NCBI RefSeq assembly: GCF_014905175.1
Contig: NC_057790.1
Span: forward strand, 27,182,469 to 27,246,468
DNA length: 64,000 nucleotides
Source of the DNA: Aphidius gifuensis
Taxonomy: Eukaryota; Arthropoda; Insecta; Hymenoptera; Braconidae
Reading direction: 5' to 3'
Shown here: in pieces, positions 12,441-27,624 of the stretch
How positions within the stretch are numbered: position 1 is the first letter of the stretch
How the letters are laid out: each line of letters begins with the position of its first letter
The notes under the pieces: generated by a model
Database searches by the model: none
Seen by the model: the letters and a program-made list of their open reading frames with translations, nothing else
What the model was told of the DNA's origin: nothing
Position numbers and translations under genes: made by a program

Positions 12441-15261
12441 TGATTGAAATAATTATAATAAAAAAAAAAATTTATAAATAAAAAAATAAAAATGTTTGTT
12501 GTTATTTTTAATAATACTTGGAAAATTATATATTTATTTTTTTTTTCATTATTAAATTGTTGAAATTCACGTAGACGGAAGCTTGGCTAATTTGATTAAT
12601 TTTATTTTTTTATTTTGCATACCTTTGTTATATTTGAATTTGATAATAATGACGACATTCTTTGGAAAAAAATAAAAGTTAAATTCAAGTATCACTTTTT
12701 ATATAAAAAAAAAAAAAAGTAATTTTGGAAAGAGCTATATATTGTTTATTCTTTAACTTTTTGAACCAACCATCCAACGAATGAAATAAAAAAAAAAAGA
12801 ATCAACTTTCAAGATGTATTATCGTAAAAAGTTTCTTTTATTACACAGTAGTCTTGAGATTCTGGAAAATTGATAGACGTGTATCGTTTTATTTTTATTT
12901 TTTCATCTTCTTTTTCACCAACTTGATTACATTTTCTAAAAAAAAATACACACACATATATATGCAATATATAATTTAATTTTATTATTATTGTTACATT
13001 TTTTTTTTTGGACAGTGAAACACTAAATGTGTAGCTAAAAAATAAAAATTCATTCATGCGGGTTTTACCGATGTTTTTCCAAGAAAAAGACAATATAAAG
13101 TTTTTTTTTTTTTTTTTTTCGGACCAAGTAGTTGTTAAATGCAAGTGGCAAAAGAATTCAGAAGTCGGCTCATTTTGAATAGAATTATTGTGTATGAGAA
13201 TATAAGAAAAAAAATAAAATAAAATATAAAATTCCAGTATTATGCGTGTCAAACAATTTGGAAAGACGTTGATTTTCGTAAATTTGTCATGAGGGCCTTC
13301 CACTTTTAGCCAAATTTAAGGTAAAATGTATAGTTAATAGCGTTAAACACACAGCCGACAATATATATTTTATATTTTATTTTATTTTATTTTAAAATGT
13401 GGATTCTTCAAGTCTGTCACAATGCCACACTTGTGTCGCGAATGACCCAGCGGGTGATCTTTTAAATTTACCCTCTGATCGTCATATACCTATACTACCT
13501 ATTATATTATATATTTTTTTACTTTTTTATAATTCATTTGAGTTTTCTTTGGTATATTTCCAAAGAGCCTAGACTTGTTGTCGCCGAGTCCTCCAACCAT
13601 TCATGAATATATTGGACTATGTGAGTGGACCATTCATAAAAAATAAAAAAAAAAAAGAAATCTTTATTTTTTTTATGAATGGATAAAGTCAGGGGCTTCG
13701 GTTAATTCGGAGAACTATCGTCAACTCATAGAAGTGCAGAGTGGGAGGGCAAATTGTCATACAATCACTGAAAGACATATTTTTTTTTTTTTTTTTATTC
13801 ATTCTTATTTTTTTTTTTTTTTCAATTTTCAAGAGGCAAATTTCATTCAGTAAATTTAACATGCTGGATGATGATTTTTGTTGAATTTTGTGGTCGGTGT
13901 GACTTGATTCTTTCATGTATTTTTGCGAACTATTCAAACATCATTTAGTAAATGATACGAAATTTTTATTCAAGCATAAAATCACTGAATGGGAAAAAAT
14001 GTACCATTGTCGGATTTACAAATAGAAAAAAAAATTCTCGAAATATGTAAAATTTAATAATAATTTAATATAATTTAGCGGATGATTTTAAATTTATAAA
14101 ATATATTTATGCTATTACAAACAAACAAGTGCATTAAATTTTTATATACTGAATCTTTTTGATTCAGCAGATTGGATCATCCGATTAGCATCCATAAAAC
14201 TATTTATATATAATTTTTGATAAAATATATAATCTTCTTATCTATCTAGATGGGATTATTTAAATGCTATATACATGCTGCACTTGGACAAACTCATCTG
14301 TCTTACCAATTAGTCTTGCTAAATCTCAAATGGGAAATTCAAAGTTTCATAATTCGTTTCATTTAAATCATCATTCATGTCGAGTTAATTATAAAACTGT
14401 TTCATGTCTCTCTCTTGTTTGACATTACATTTAAAATAGACTTTCCAAATGACAGACTATAAAATTTATATTTTTTTTTTTCAACAGCGAATAATGTCAC
14501 ATGAAATAATAGAATAACTCAAACCAATGTGTCATTTTACACGTACCACTGAGCAAAAACACTCATTCAACCGCCGCGAGTTGTTAAAAAAAATAATAAT
14601 AGTTAAAAATAGAAGAAAAAAAAAAAGAGGGGTTATATAAAAGTGACATATATGGTTTTGAAATAAAATATATATAATATGTATTGTGTAAAAAATTTTA
14701 GCGGCGGTAAACCGGTGGGTTAATTCATTTCATCTTATGCACTCTGAAGAGGCGCTCCATCAAAATCAGAAAAAAAAGCTGTCGTATATATATGTGCAGG
14801 ACAAATAGCGAGAGAATATTTGAAATAATTTTTAGTATATTTTGTTAAGTGGATTTGTCGAGCTGGTTTTTTTTTTCATTATTACTATTTTTATTTTTTA
14901 TTTTTTTTATATAAAAAAAGAGAGAGAGTGGCAAACACTTGAGACTAAATGTAAAACCGTTTTCTGTGTTGCAGTTATTATACCTGCATGCATGTGACAA
15001 AAAATATTTGTTCCATTTCGTAATGGTATAGATAATTTCACGCTGGTGTATATCATTTATATATTTTATTGAAAAAAAAATATATATCTATGAAAGACAC
15101 TACGTGGGCTTCTCGAAATGTTGTATATGCTTTTGAAAAACACACAAAAAGCATCAATGAATGTGAATGGCAATGGTTTGAGGAATTTTTTTTTCTCCTT
15201 TTTTTTATTTATTGCCAAGTCATTATTATATATATATTACATTGAAAGTGGCATGTAGAAG

Positions 15262-15283
15262 TGAATGAATGAATGAATGAATG
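15262..15283. repeat. (GAAT)n microsatellite
   Basis: Five and a half perfect GAAT units. Confidence 0.9.
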
Positions 15284-17086
15284 AGAGTATAGTATATACA
15301 CACAGCAAACTTGGACATTTCGTAGCTAAGGAATGACTTTGATTCTTTGTAAATTTATATTTATATATAAAATATATATAGAGTAGCATTTTTATATATA
15401 TTTATATGCATGCGGCGAAATGCCTTTTTCAAAGGTTTTCTTTTCTCTGTGACAAATTTAAAAAAAGCTTACACAACACACTGTTCAAATTCTTTTTTAC
15501 TTTTTTTTTTCATTGCTGCAATTTTTTTTTTATTTATTTATTTTATTATTTTCTTCTTCACCTATATAGCGAAAATAATATATAATATAAAAAATGAAAT
15601 CTTCTTTTTCTTTATTCATGCGTCTTTTTGAAGTACTCTTTTTATCTGTGTTTGAGCTTTGAGTGGGCTTTTTATTATCTAAAAAATATATATAAAATAA
15701 ATACAATAGCTCTTTACTTTTCTTAAAAATCAATTGAAATTTTATTTTTCAAGTTTAAAATATTGAATTGTGTGACATTCTATGTTTGACGAATTTTACA
15801 AATTTTTTTTTACATTCAATAATCAATTTTAATGCTTGACTAAATTTATTTAAATAATCAGCATAGAAATTAATTATTAAAAACTTTTTTTTTCTGCATA
15901 GAAATTTGCATGACAATTTATATATTCAATGTAAATTCACATTCAGATAAAGTTTATTACTCGAGATAAACAAATTTACATTTAACTCGTTATAAAAGTT
16001 GTTGATAAATAAAATACCATGGTCTTGTCTTGCTGAGACACCAACTTTAGTCAAAACTTTTATTAATAGAAATTTCAGTTTTTCGTTGTTTTGTTTATTA
16101 ACTCACTTTAGCCCTGAAGATATCATATTTTCAACAATGTCTACTTACTTATACATCCAAAGACCAAAAGTTTACGGTGCGAATAAATGACCTTTTGTGT
16201 GTATGTACAGTATAAATCTTTTATCGTCATGTATGTTTGTTTAGTCGGTCTTGTTACAAATATATAGCTGGCTAACTAACTAACTTGGTGTGGACACAGT
16301 AAATTTTGACAGGCAACAGTGACATTGTATGCGTGTTGTATTATATACATTATATAGCCTCCATCAGGATAAACCACATCAGGGTTAAATCTTGTTAGAA
16401 TCTGGGTGTGAAAACGTTTCAGCATATAGTGGTTTTAGTGCTGAGAATATGGGTATATAAATTAGTTGATATAGGAGTACTTAAATGGGTCAGAAAATCC
16501 AAAGGCTTGTCAGAATTAATTTAAATATAAATTAAGGTATATTTGTTTGGTGCACATCGTGACATTATATTTCTATATAAACTGCAGCTATATGATGGAT
16601 TTAAACATTTTTCAACATATTACATTTTACTCTTTTTTTTTTTTTTTTCTATATCCATCAAGTTTTGTGAAAAAAATAATAAAACAAAGTATAATGGATG
16701 AAATTTTAAGTAACATATTCTCTGATGCAGCTAATACAATTTTTTTTTTTCTTATTTTTATAGCTAGAAACACACGTAGTGACATTATTTTCATTTTATT
16801 TATATAAAATGTGTTTGACAACATTGTGTTGCACTATGGGTAGTTATTTAACATATAAAAAAACTCATACTTTTTTTTTTATCATCATTTCCGTGATAAA
16901 TAAAAGAAAGACATGATAATAAATTAGTGTATACAGGTTTTTTGAATTATGAGAAAATAAGAAAATAATTTAAGCATTAGAAATCCAATTGGTGGTTTAT
17001 TTTCTTGATGATGTATTGTTTTGCCAGCCGAGTGAAATATTGCTGATTCTAATTACTACCTAGCGCTTCAAAGATAATTTCATTCT

Positions 17087-17136
17087 CTACTACCATCACT
17101 ACCATCACCACCATCACCACCACCACTACCACCACC
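17087..17136. repeat. CTA/CCA/TCA-type trinucleotide repeat
   Basis: An imperfect run of ACC, ATC and ACT triplets about 50 bp long in an otherwise non-coding patch. Confidence 0.8.
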
Positions 17137-20100
17137 CGTTATATAACTTTTCGTCCGAACCCTAACTCAATTTGTCATAATCAGCGGCGTAAAATCACCA
17201 CTTAATTTTTATTCTATGTAGGACATAGTACAACAGAGAATCCATAAGGCAATTTTTTTTTTTTTGTTTTTATTATAGTGATAAAACAAATAAAAAAATA
17301 TAATATATATTTTAACCTTTCGCTCAACGAACATGTCAAGATATTAAATTGCAATATGTGAAAACTCGGTGGTTCATAAACTTTTACACTATTTCATTTC
17401 AATCTTTTTCTTTCTGTTTTTTTTCAACTAAAAAAATTTCAATTTATGCATACACGTAGAGATGATTATTCATGCGAAGCAAAAAACAAATGAAATATAT
17501 TATTTGACCCAACATTTGAATAATCTATATTTCAAGAAAATTATTTTAAAAAAAAATCATTTTAAATTTTATTATTTAAGTATAGTGATCGGGTTTCAAA
17601 TATTTATTTGTACCTTTTAACAGCAGGTTAAACAGTCCTTGATTAAATCTACAATATGAATATATTGCCATCATGAGTGAGCACATTTTTTTACTTTTTA
17701 AATTTTAAATTTATATATGGTTTTAAAAGTATGATTGAAAAAAAATATGAAAACATTTATTTTGATGGTTTATTGTTCTTTTTTTCTTTGAGCGATGAAT
17801 ATCGACGACACTTGCTGTCGAGTCACCATGGTAATCCTCATTTAATCCTTATTATCTTTCATCAAAAATAATGTTCTTTGGCATTTTTAAATTCCGAGTG
17901 AGAGTAGCGCCCTTAATCGAAAGTCATGTGTTCATATATAACCACTCAAGTTTTGTACTTTGGACTTATCAACAACTCTATCTTACTTGACACTTTTCTT
18001 TTTTTTTTTTTTTTTTTTTAAATTTATTTATATCGTATCATCTATTTGATAAACGCTAATTTACATTTTTCATGTATTTTTATTTTTATTTAAATATCAT
18101 TTAAAAAATCTATACATTTTTTTATTTTTTTTAAAATCATGATCAATACATGAATAAACTCTAATCTTTTTGATAAAAAAAAATTCTGGTTAAAAAAATT
18201 TAACTGGATGTGACATGAAAGGTTGGAAAAAAATAGAAAAAAAAATCCACAATGCAAATTAATTAATAAAAAAAAAAAAACACTCAATTGTTAATTAGTG
18301 TAATTTAATTTTTATTTTTAACTTGTAAAATTATTTATTAAAAAAAAAAATAAACGAGTTGGCTGATGATAATTAAATAATACTACTCGCGACATAATTG
18401 ATTTTTTTTTTTTTTTTTATTTTTACAATTTTGCATTTTCATTATCGGTTTTTATTTTTATTTAAATCTTTTTTTAATTTGAATTATTCATCAATTTCTA
18501 TGATACGTATATTATTTTGAATACATAATCCTGATGAAATGTACATTCGAAAATAATTTCAATTACCTCAAATTGAATGTATATGCGAACTATGTATGTT
18601 CTTTGTTAATTCAGATAATTTTAAACTTTATGCACTATTTAATTAGATCCCATAGGATTTAATTTGTAAAATTACAGTTCAATAATTATCTCGTTGAATG
18701 TGTAAAAGTACATAGACCCTTGAATAAATATTATTTGTACTTTTTCCCTGGTCATCACTCAGCAACACAAACACCAGAAGCCAAACGATTCACGAGTTTG
18801 TTTTAACTTCATACACATTCATCAAGTTCTTTGGTAAATATTTTTATGACTGTTCCAATTAAATTTATTTCAATAAATAAATTATAAAAATATTTCATCA
18901 TTGTAATTTTAAATTATATTTAATAGCTGCAGTAAAAGTTGTATAATAATTTATTTTTTTTTTATTGATAAAAATAAAAAAGCCAAGGGCATCAGAAAAA
19001 GAAAGGTTACTAATTTAAAACCCCTTTGAATCGCTGGCCAAGGTTCGTTATAGTCTGATATTTGCATAATTTTTTTTTCTACCATCCCTCTTACTGACAC
19101 TCAAAAAAAATAAAGGGGGTATTTAAGGTGAGAAGGGTGAAAATTTTTTTAGGATATATTTTATAGTTGTCGGTGGAAAAAAATAAAAAAAATCATTGTC
19201 CACTTATGTCTATGCTAATTTTATATCGTGACCGTAACAAATTTTTAAGCTAAATCAAAAAAACTGGTATATTTTTTGATGATAATAGTATAAACGCGCA
19301 TACTGAAGCATCATCATTATATTCAGATAATTACATTGGCCTTTTATTTGTATTATTATCATCATCATATACAATTGCAACTATGCATACTGTGTGCAAA
19401 AAAAAAATAAAAAATAAATACTCATTATTATTTTTCACGGTTTCAATTATCATAATTGATAAATATGAAAAATTGTGCGGTATATATTATTAAGTGCACA
19501 CTTGAAAAAATGCAATTTCTATTATTACATTTATTTCATCATCATACAAAAAAAAAAAAAATAATATTCATATCTATTCATTTATATTTATAGCAACGTC
19601 AGCAAAGTAATCCAATTAATTTGTCTTTCATATCTTTTCATAACCGGCTTTTTTAATTTTTTTTGTTTCAAAATTTTTTATTTGTTCTTTTTTTTTTTCA
19701 CTATATAATATATTTACAGTCAAAAAGATAAATTTTTTATTTTATTATTTAAAATTTTTTACAGTTGAAAAATTTATTTGAATGTAAATTTCACATGTGA
19801 ATAAATAAATGTAAATATAAATTTATGCACACACCAGCTAGCCAACTGGTCGATTCTCTTGACATGAGTCACCACGTGTTCCTTGCTGTATTATATAATA
19901 ATTATCGCAATAAGATATAAAATAATTGAATACGACAATAGACCTATAGAATATAATTATTTTGACCTATTGGAAATGTACTTGAGCTTTGTAGAGCATA
20001 GTGCAGCAGTATATCAAGTTTCAAAATTGGCCCTCTTGCCTTATTAGAATTCAAGCTTCGATTTCTCAATGTATACTACTACATGCATATATGGAAATAG

Positions 20101-23100
20101 ATATAGATAATGCTGCTGCAGTGTATACATGTATATAACCATAAGGACATCATATACTCGGAAATTCGATAATGGACTCTCTGGATTCACCCGGATATAG
20201 AGTTAACCTCATGACCAAATGAGATTCAATTTAAATCTAATCAATTGTTATCATCATGAAAATTCATTCGAGATTAATATATATAATTTTTTGTCATAAA
20301 AAAAAAGCTGTTTATATATTTTACATTCAATATAGTTAAAAGCTGTTGAAGCAATGCCACATGTAAATATATAGTATTTTACCAACGAAATAATTGTTGA
20401 CGCGTGTACAACTGTACACCATGTAAACCTCTAATCTTCTTGTGAGTTTGTATATTTGAGTTTGTACATGAAGACAAATAGTGCGTATTTATATTTGTGT
20501 CATTGTGATATTTATTTATTTTATTTATTTGGATGTACAAATAAAATCAAAGTAAAAGATCCAGATAAAAGATAGTTTTACACGTGCTTCCTTGATATTT
20601 GTACAAGGTTAACCAACCACCAATGATGTTTATATTATTTTTTTTATTTTTACTCAATACATTTCTTTATTATATTATTTCTTTTATTGTTGATGGGTTT
20701 TTAGATTTTCTTGATCGATCAGTATGTCATCACACAATATAACCAAGATTTCATCAAAATTATTTGCTTTTCCATTGAAATGAATTAAACTCTTTCAATA
20801 AATTTATATAAATAGATAATTCTCAATGATATATCTCAATCATTTATCATTGTATTTTGATCATTATACTATATGAATTATATTTTCAACGGAAAAATTT
20901 TACTTATTATTATATTTTTGTTTTTTTTTTATATTAATTGATTCAAGGATTCTTTAATGTATAACATTTATTTAATATATTTAATATATTGCCAGAGGCA
21001 AAAGATAATAATTTTTCGCTTATAATCTTTTGAACAATGAGTATCAAAATGTGCTCGTATATTATATTTATCTATAGACAACTTGTGTCCGAGGGCGGAG
21101 CAGCAAGACCTAAGCAAACTTATATATCGCCCCTGAGAATTATTCAAAGATGAAATAAAAAAAATATAGACATAGGTATACCTATATACAATTTGCATCA
21201 AATATTGCTAGCTTTAAAAATACCCTTAGTTATATTTTTTAAAAATATTATTATAATTTTTAATTAAATATTTTTATTATTATTTTCCACGAAATTGAAA
21301 ATAAATATTTAATAAAATTATTATTTTGAATATTTATTAACAATTTATTATATTATCAAGAGACGTTAAAAAAAAAAAAAATCATCAGATAAATTGGGAT
21401 CTATTTCATCGATTCATACATGATATGAAAAAAAAAAAAACTGGTAGAAAAGAAATGAATAGTTTTTGGTTCTCTATTGTACATGGACAAGCAAGAGACT
21501 CAAAGTAAAAAAAAAAAAAAATATATATAGAACGACCCCCGAGTGTGTACCCAAGTACTTACGACCAATAATACAAGAATAAATTTCTGCGGGGTTAAAT
21601 TGCGTGCGGCTACGGGAAAACGAGACTCGACACGTTTCAATTTAGATTAAATAAAAAATATGCTGGGTTTCATTGTGAATTTATACGATAACATGTTTAA
21701 ATACATCTTGTCTATATATATAATGCATTTATATGTATTCATATATTATAGTTGCATTATTATGTACGTGAGTACAAGGGCAAAGTGTAAACAACACCAC
21801 ATTTATTGGTGGAAAATAATAACGATGAAATTCGCGTGGTAAATATCATCAGTATCATATCACATGCAACAATATTTTCAAAATTTAATTTTGCATTGTT
21901 TTCAAAATAAACAGTATATTAAATAAATACATATATCGCCACATGCGCATATATAAAAGTTTTAGAATAATAATAATAAAATTAAATATATATTAAATAT
22001 TTGGTAGCTGCTCAAAGTTTTTTTTAAAAAGAATTTCATATATAAAATATGTTTGTTTTAGCTTATAGGTCATACCTTGCTTACCTTCACATTGTGTTCA
22101 TTTTGAATTTTAAAAAATTAATACGTCATATATTATATTTTTCATTGTAAAATTTATAACCAAAAGTCTTCATATGTTAAATTTATTTTCTTTTATGATA
22201 TACATGCTGCACTCTGGACTATATATCAACTATACGTGCTTGGAATATATATATGTAAAATTTACTTTAATCTTTTGAGAAAAATTAAATATTTAAATAT
22301 ATTTTTTTGTATGCATTGTGTAATTAATACTTCAAACGCCGTAATTTTACAATGATAGTTTTTGAATTTTTAAAATATAGAGTCATTTTATTTTATTTTT
22401 TATAACTCTTTTTTTTTTTTTTTTTAATTAAAAAGAAAATAAAAAAGAATAAACACATTTATACTCGCTATTTTTTATTTTTTAATCAGTGGAATAAAAT
22501 ACTAGATAATAGATTTACCTATTTTACTACAGTTGAAATTAAATAAAATCCATCTGTGACTATATTGGCAGATTGAAACAAAAGAAAAGTTATATTGCAA
22601 AAAAAATAAAAAAAAATAAAATCAAGACTATGATAATAAATGGTGTTGAGATTAATCGAAATACTTGAGAATTTTTTTTCAACTTGCTGCTCAAGTAATT
22701 TTGTGCTGACTACTGATAAATTGTTCGAGGCAATATTTTCTTATTTTTTTTTTTTTTTTTTCATTTTTCCGTAGGTCGCATCAAAGCAAATATCTTCAAT
22801 ATAAATATAAACTGTGACTTTTTTGTATGGATCAAAACTATCGCATGAGTGCTGCAACATGCCTCATCATAATTAACATCATTCATCAATATCATCATTA
22901 TTATTTATGCGTATGATAAAAATAGGAAAAAAGTTATTTTAAAAGCTGGCTTCAGGTTTCAAGATCATCATAATGATGTAATTCCTAGTTGATGCTGCTG
23001 TTGTTGTGTTGTTGTTGAACATTGTAATGTTTGTCAAGGCATGTGTAGTTGACTGGTCGATAAAATGTTTTCAAGTATCTTTGACGGGGAGATCATAAAA

Positions 23101-26100
23101 TAATGTCACGCCTCGTCTATCCAGGTATATATCTCTTACCAGGTGTTATGTTGCTGATGTTCTGATCCCATAGTTGGCAGGTCCGGTGGTCCCCTTTACC
23201 AATTTTTTTTTTTTTTTTTTCTTCTTCAAGCACTCTGCTTCTTTTTATTATTTTTCTTGGCTCTTTATCACACAACAACGCGTTTCTATATTATATTTAT
23301 AAAAGCGTGACCATTTAAACCATTACGATTTTCTCGGTTTTTTTTCCTTTTGGATATACATATTCTTTTTATTTGATTGTTGCAAGTATGTGTGTGTGTG
23401 TTGTGTAGTGCTTCAACAGCAGCTCTTACAACTATTGTTCATTTTCAAGCTATTTGCCAGTCTCTGACAAATTAGACAAATATACATGACCAACAGTTTT
23501 TAAACTTTTGTACGAGAATACTCTGCAGATACTTGTAGACATGAAAACATTCTATTGGTTTTTCCATATGGCTTTTCAATTTTAAATCCAGGTGGTCCAA
23601 ACTATTACAAGAATTTTAGGGACAATTATGGGCTTGTAAAAAAATAAATTATATATATTTTCGGTGTCATTTTTCTCATTATTATTTCCATACTAGTGCA
23701 ATTATTTTTTTAATTTAAATTTAGAAAAATTAAAATAACGCTTAGTAATTTATTAATATATATTTTTTTGTTTTTTTTTTTGAATGATATAAATCCAATT
23801 GACCAAATGATTTATATAATATTTAGAAGCAGCTGCTTCTCGTGCCTTCCAAATCGTCTTAGACAAATGGATTTCAAGAAATGTTTTTTTCACTGTGCCC
23901 CTATTATATAAATGTATATGTATACGATTCGGCACGCGCGAATTTATTTCTAAACATCCGTATATACTTTTGAAACATCAGCAATAAAAAATGTTGGTTT
24001 TTTTAAATCCATAACAATTTTCTATGCAACACACTCAAGGGCCCTCTTTAGCCGGATAAATTGATCTTTAGAATATTGCAAATCGAGAGCATCATAAAAT
24101 ACCACGTCCTCGAAAATAAATTGAAAATAAAAATACTAAAATATCAAAGGAATCAAATCAACTGGCAAAATTTACTATCGACAGATGTCTATTTTTATTT
24201 TTTTCCCACTATATAGATTTTTTTTATTTTTTCCTCTAATCTGCAACACGTAAATTGAAGATTTATTTGACAATAAATTACTATTATGTATTTGTCAATT
24301 AAAAAATTTTATTTAGTAAATTACATAAAGCATCAAAATATCAAATCAATTTGACATTTAAACACCCATACTTCTGTTTGATGTAATTTATTTGCAACGA
24401 TGAAATCCACTAAATATATTGCCGTATATTAAAACAGACAAATTTGCAGATAATGTAACATTTATTTGACAGTTGGCCGACATTGCACATGTGTCAAATA
24501 AAGTTGCCAAAAAAATACCTGATAAAAATAGTAATCCTTTTTTTTTTTTTTAAATAAATTTTACAATAATAGGTAATACAAAATGAATTGGTTTATTGAG
24601 TGTCACGCCCACATGCTGTTAAAACGCCTCTACCATTGCCAAGCAATATTCTCGTGTTCATTGATATATACAGAGTGTTGGTGTTAGTGTGTGAATGTGA
24701 ACATATATAAAAATGCATTTTATATGTATACATATAGTTAACTGATAGACTGTAACGCGTGTCATCCAAGAAGATATAGCTTCTTGGGTTGAAACTACTG
24801 CATTGTATTGTTGTTGTTGTTGCTCTTCTTCTTCTCATCATTTGCAATAGAATTCCCAAGGTGAATATCCTCAAGACGCTCTTTTTATTCTCGTTTTTTT
24901 TTTTTTTTTTTTTATTTTCTTTATAATACGTTTTTTAAATTGTATATATAAAAAATCATCCTAAAACCACCGTAAAATAGTATATAGACTAAAAATCTAA
25001 AAGTCGATGGAGCATCATTATGTACAAAGTGGACATGGTCAATCTTTCTTCTTTCCTCTTCTCCTTCTATCTATCTTTTTTTTTTTTTCTTATATACATT
25101 TGTATAAAAAAAAGTCACACTATAGAAAAAAAGGTGTTAAGAATACAAATTCAGAGAATTTGATGAAAACGATGAATAAAGAAAAAAAAGAGCCCATTGA
25201 GTTTTCGATACTTTGCAAATAGTCCAAAATCCAGATGTCCAAAGTATAACACACAAAGTTTGCATGGGCACTTCACTATAGTATTGGTGTTATTGTCAAT
25301 TTTGGAGTACCTGTAACTTATAGCTGAGCACCCCCTTTTATTTTTTTTTTTTACTTGAACCTAATAGAAAATAATAACAAATAAAACGTAAAATTCAAAT
25401 TTCCAGGGAGTATAAGATTTTTTTGGCTCCATGTCGTCTCATTTATCTATTATTCACAATAGAAAAAAAATATTCACGACTCCTTGAGACTCTTTTTTTA
25501 CTTGAAAACTAGATTCATTCATCTTTTTTTTTTCTCCTCAAAATCTTTGAATTTTGATACTTTTTTAGTTGACCACTCTACAAAATTAATGTTATTTTTT
25601 TTTGCCATTGTACCTGTTTTATTTATTTATTTCATTGCCAAACATCGGTTTGGCAATGAATGAGATAAAAAATAGCAACTGTTTTTCTCGTGAAATTTAA
25701 ATGTTGGTATATTGTAAATACATGTAATTCGACAAGTAAGATAATTAATTAAAGCAAATAAATTGATGGGAGTAAAAATAAAAAAAAAGGATAACAAGTA
25801 CTGCATTGACTTGAAAGTAATTATGATTATTATTATAGCAACAAAATAATGCTGATTCTTTTTTCGATCGTAAATCTTGATTTGTCAACCTTTTTATTTT
25901 TTTTATTTTATTTTTGTTAAGCAACCCTCAACTCCAAACTTGCGGCTCTTTTCATCTGTGCTGTTTCTTCTCTTTTATTTTTTTTTTTCTTGTAAAGCTG
26001 TGCTTTACCCTCTTTTTCAATTATTATTTTGTTGTTGCACTTGGGACTTGCGGTCACCTGGAAACTCCAGGGACCATTGCATTCTATTTTACACCCTTTT

Positions 26101-26681
26101 ATTATAATTTTTTTTTTTTTTTTATAATCAACAACCTTCATTGTTGCTATTTATAAATAATTTCTTTTTTTTTTTTTTTCATATATAAATTAATGATGGA
26201 AAAAAAAGCACTTTTGATTTATTATCCAATGATAATTATTTAAATATAAATTAAAAGACAAAATCTTTTGCACTTAATTTTCATCAAGTACTTTCTCCAC
26301 TTTCATCATCATAAAAAAAATATACACAAGAATAATTTTTTATGATTTTTTTAAATGTCAATTTTGTGCTAGAAAATTTACAAGCAATGTATGACATTCA
26401 CGCTCCATTCAATTTTTTTTTTTTTTTTCTTTTTCATATAGTCGCATTTAATGAATTTGATAAAAGATTAATACGTGATTTATATTTCAAATAAATTAAT
26501 ACTTCATCGAGTACAGGAATTTTCCAATTTAAAAAATTTCTAAAGAACTGCGATAAAAAAAATTTAATAAAATTAATATTATATTATTAAAAATCTTCCA
26601 ATGATAAAAGTCAACGAAAAAAAATAAAAAAACAAAATTTTCATGCGTCATTGTAAAATTGTGTAGCACATTCTATATCAA

Positions 26682-26766
26682 GAGACTCGGTAGAGTCTCG
26701 CCTCAATTTTACTCTAGCGCGAGACCTTACCGTATAAGTATTTTAAGTCAGCGGTCTGTGACGTCA
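26682..26766. other. GC-richer islet with a palindrome and a CRE
   Basis: GAGACTC-GGTA-GAGTCTC (26682-26699) is a perfect 7-bp inverted repeat. It is followed by GCGCGAGACC and, at 26759-26766, the perfect palindrome TGACGTCA, the consensus cyclic-AMP response element. The surrounding 26680-27060 is less AT-rich than its neighbours. I see no supported gene; it could be a regulatory element or an old transposon. Confidence 0.35.
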
Positions 26767-27324
26767 CGATTTTTAGTTTCTGTTCTATCTCTTTAATTAA
26801 TGTTAGAAAAAAAAAACTAAAAATAGTTTCATTATATATATCGATGCCTCTCTTTCCAATAAGCCTACTCTCGATTTTTTCTACCGAATATTAAAAAAGA
26901 TATACAACTCAATAAAAGCCAGGTAACAAATCTTACTAAAAAATAAATTTTCAAGTTGAAATGTCCACATTTCTTCGGATACGTCGCGCCATACCCCGCG
27001 CCTATCCCTTCCCCTGAATTTTTCTCTCCATGCATATACGTGTGTTTATGCAGAGGCATGTGTTGGTGATTTTACCATTGATGGTATAGCAGAATTTGTT
27101 TTTTATTTTTATTTTTTCATAGCTATTCATATAATATATATATATGTGCTTTAATTTTCGATTCATTCATATACAAGAAGATTTGTTATTTCTTTTATAT
27201 AATTAACAGTTATATTATTTCATCATGGTATTCACGGAGAAATTAAAATAGAAGATTTGTACAAATATAATTTTCATAAACTATTATTAGTTAAACAAAA
27301 TGAGGAATAAAACAAAACAGTTAT

Positions 27325-27624
27325 ATTGATGTTTCAAAATCAATTTTACATGAGCTGTTATTTTATCGTGGCTTTAATATCGTTAGTGAATAGTTGAATA
27401 TTTGTTGGATAAAAAATTAGGCGTTTTTTATTATAATATTATTATCATGCGTTATCGTAAAAAAGCGTCTAATTTTTTTTTTTTTTTTTTTTTATCCAGC
27501 AAATTATTCAACTTTATACTTCAAAATTTTTCCATTTTTTTTTTATTTCACTTCTTTTGATTATTAAAGTTACGATAAAAAAATAAACAGCTCATGTAAA
27601 ATTGAGGCTTTTGGGGACATCAAT
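27325..27624. mobile_element. Long foldback (hairpin) element, about 300 bp
   Basis: The two halves are inverted copies of each other. ATTGATGT at 27325-27332 pairs with ACATCAAT at 27617-27624. Further in, CAATTTTACATGAGCTGTTA on the left has its near-complement TAAACAGCTCATGTAAAATT on the right, then TTTTATCGT...CTTTAATA, then GTTGAATA, TTGTTGGATAA and AAAATTAGGCG on the left are matched in inverted order on the right. Arms are about 120-130 nt with a few mismatches and indels and a short AT-rich centre near 27460. No coding capacity and no clear target-site duplication. It fits a foldback/MITE element, or a long hairpin-RNA locus if transcribed. Confidence 0.75.

Larger units (their letters stand above)
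12441..26680. other. Gene desert downstream of ind
   Basis: No coding region could be supported. Contents are poly-A/T tracts, the simple repeats listed separately, and a few less AT-rich patches (for example 17040-17180, 19830-20060, 21530-21640 and 22980-23190). A pair of inverted GC-rich octamers, ACCGCCGC near 14570 and GCGGCGGT near 14700, stands out. The desert flanks a developmental regulator on both sides, a setting that often holds long-range enhancers; this is context, not evidence. Confidence 0.5.
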
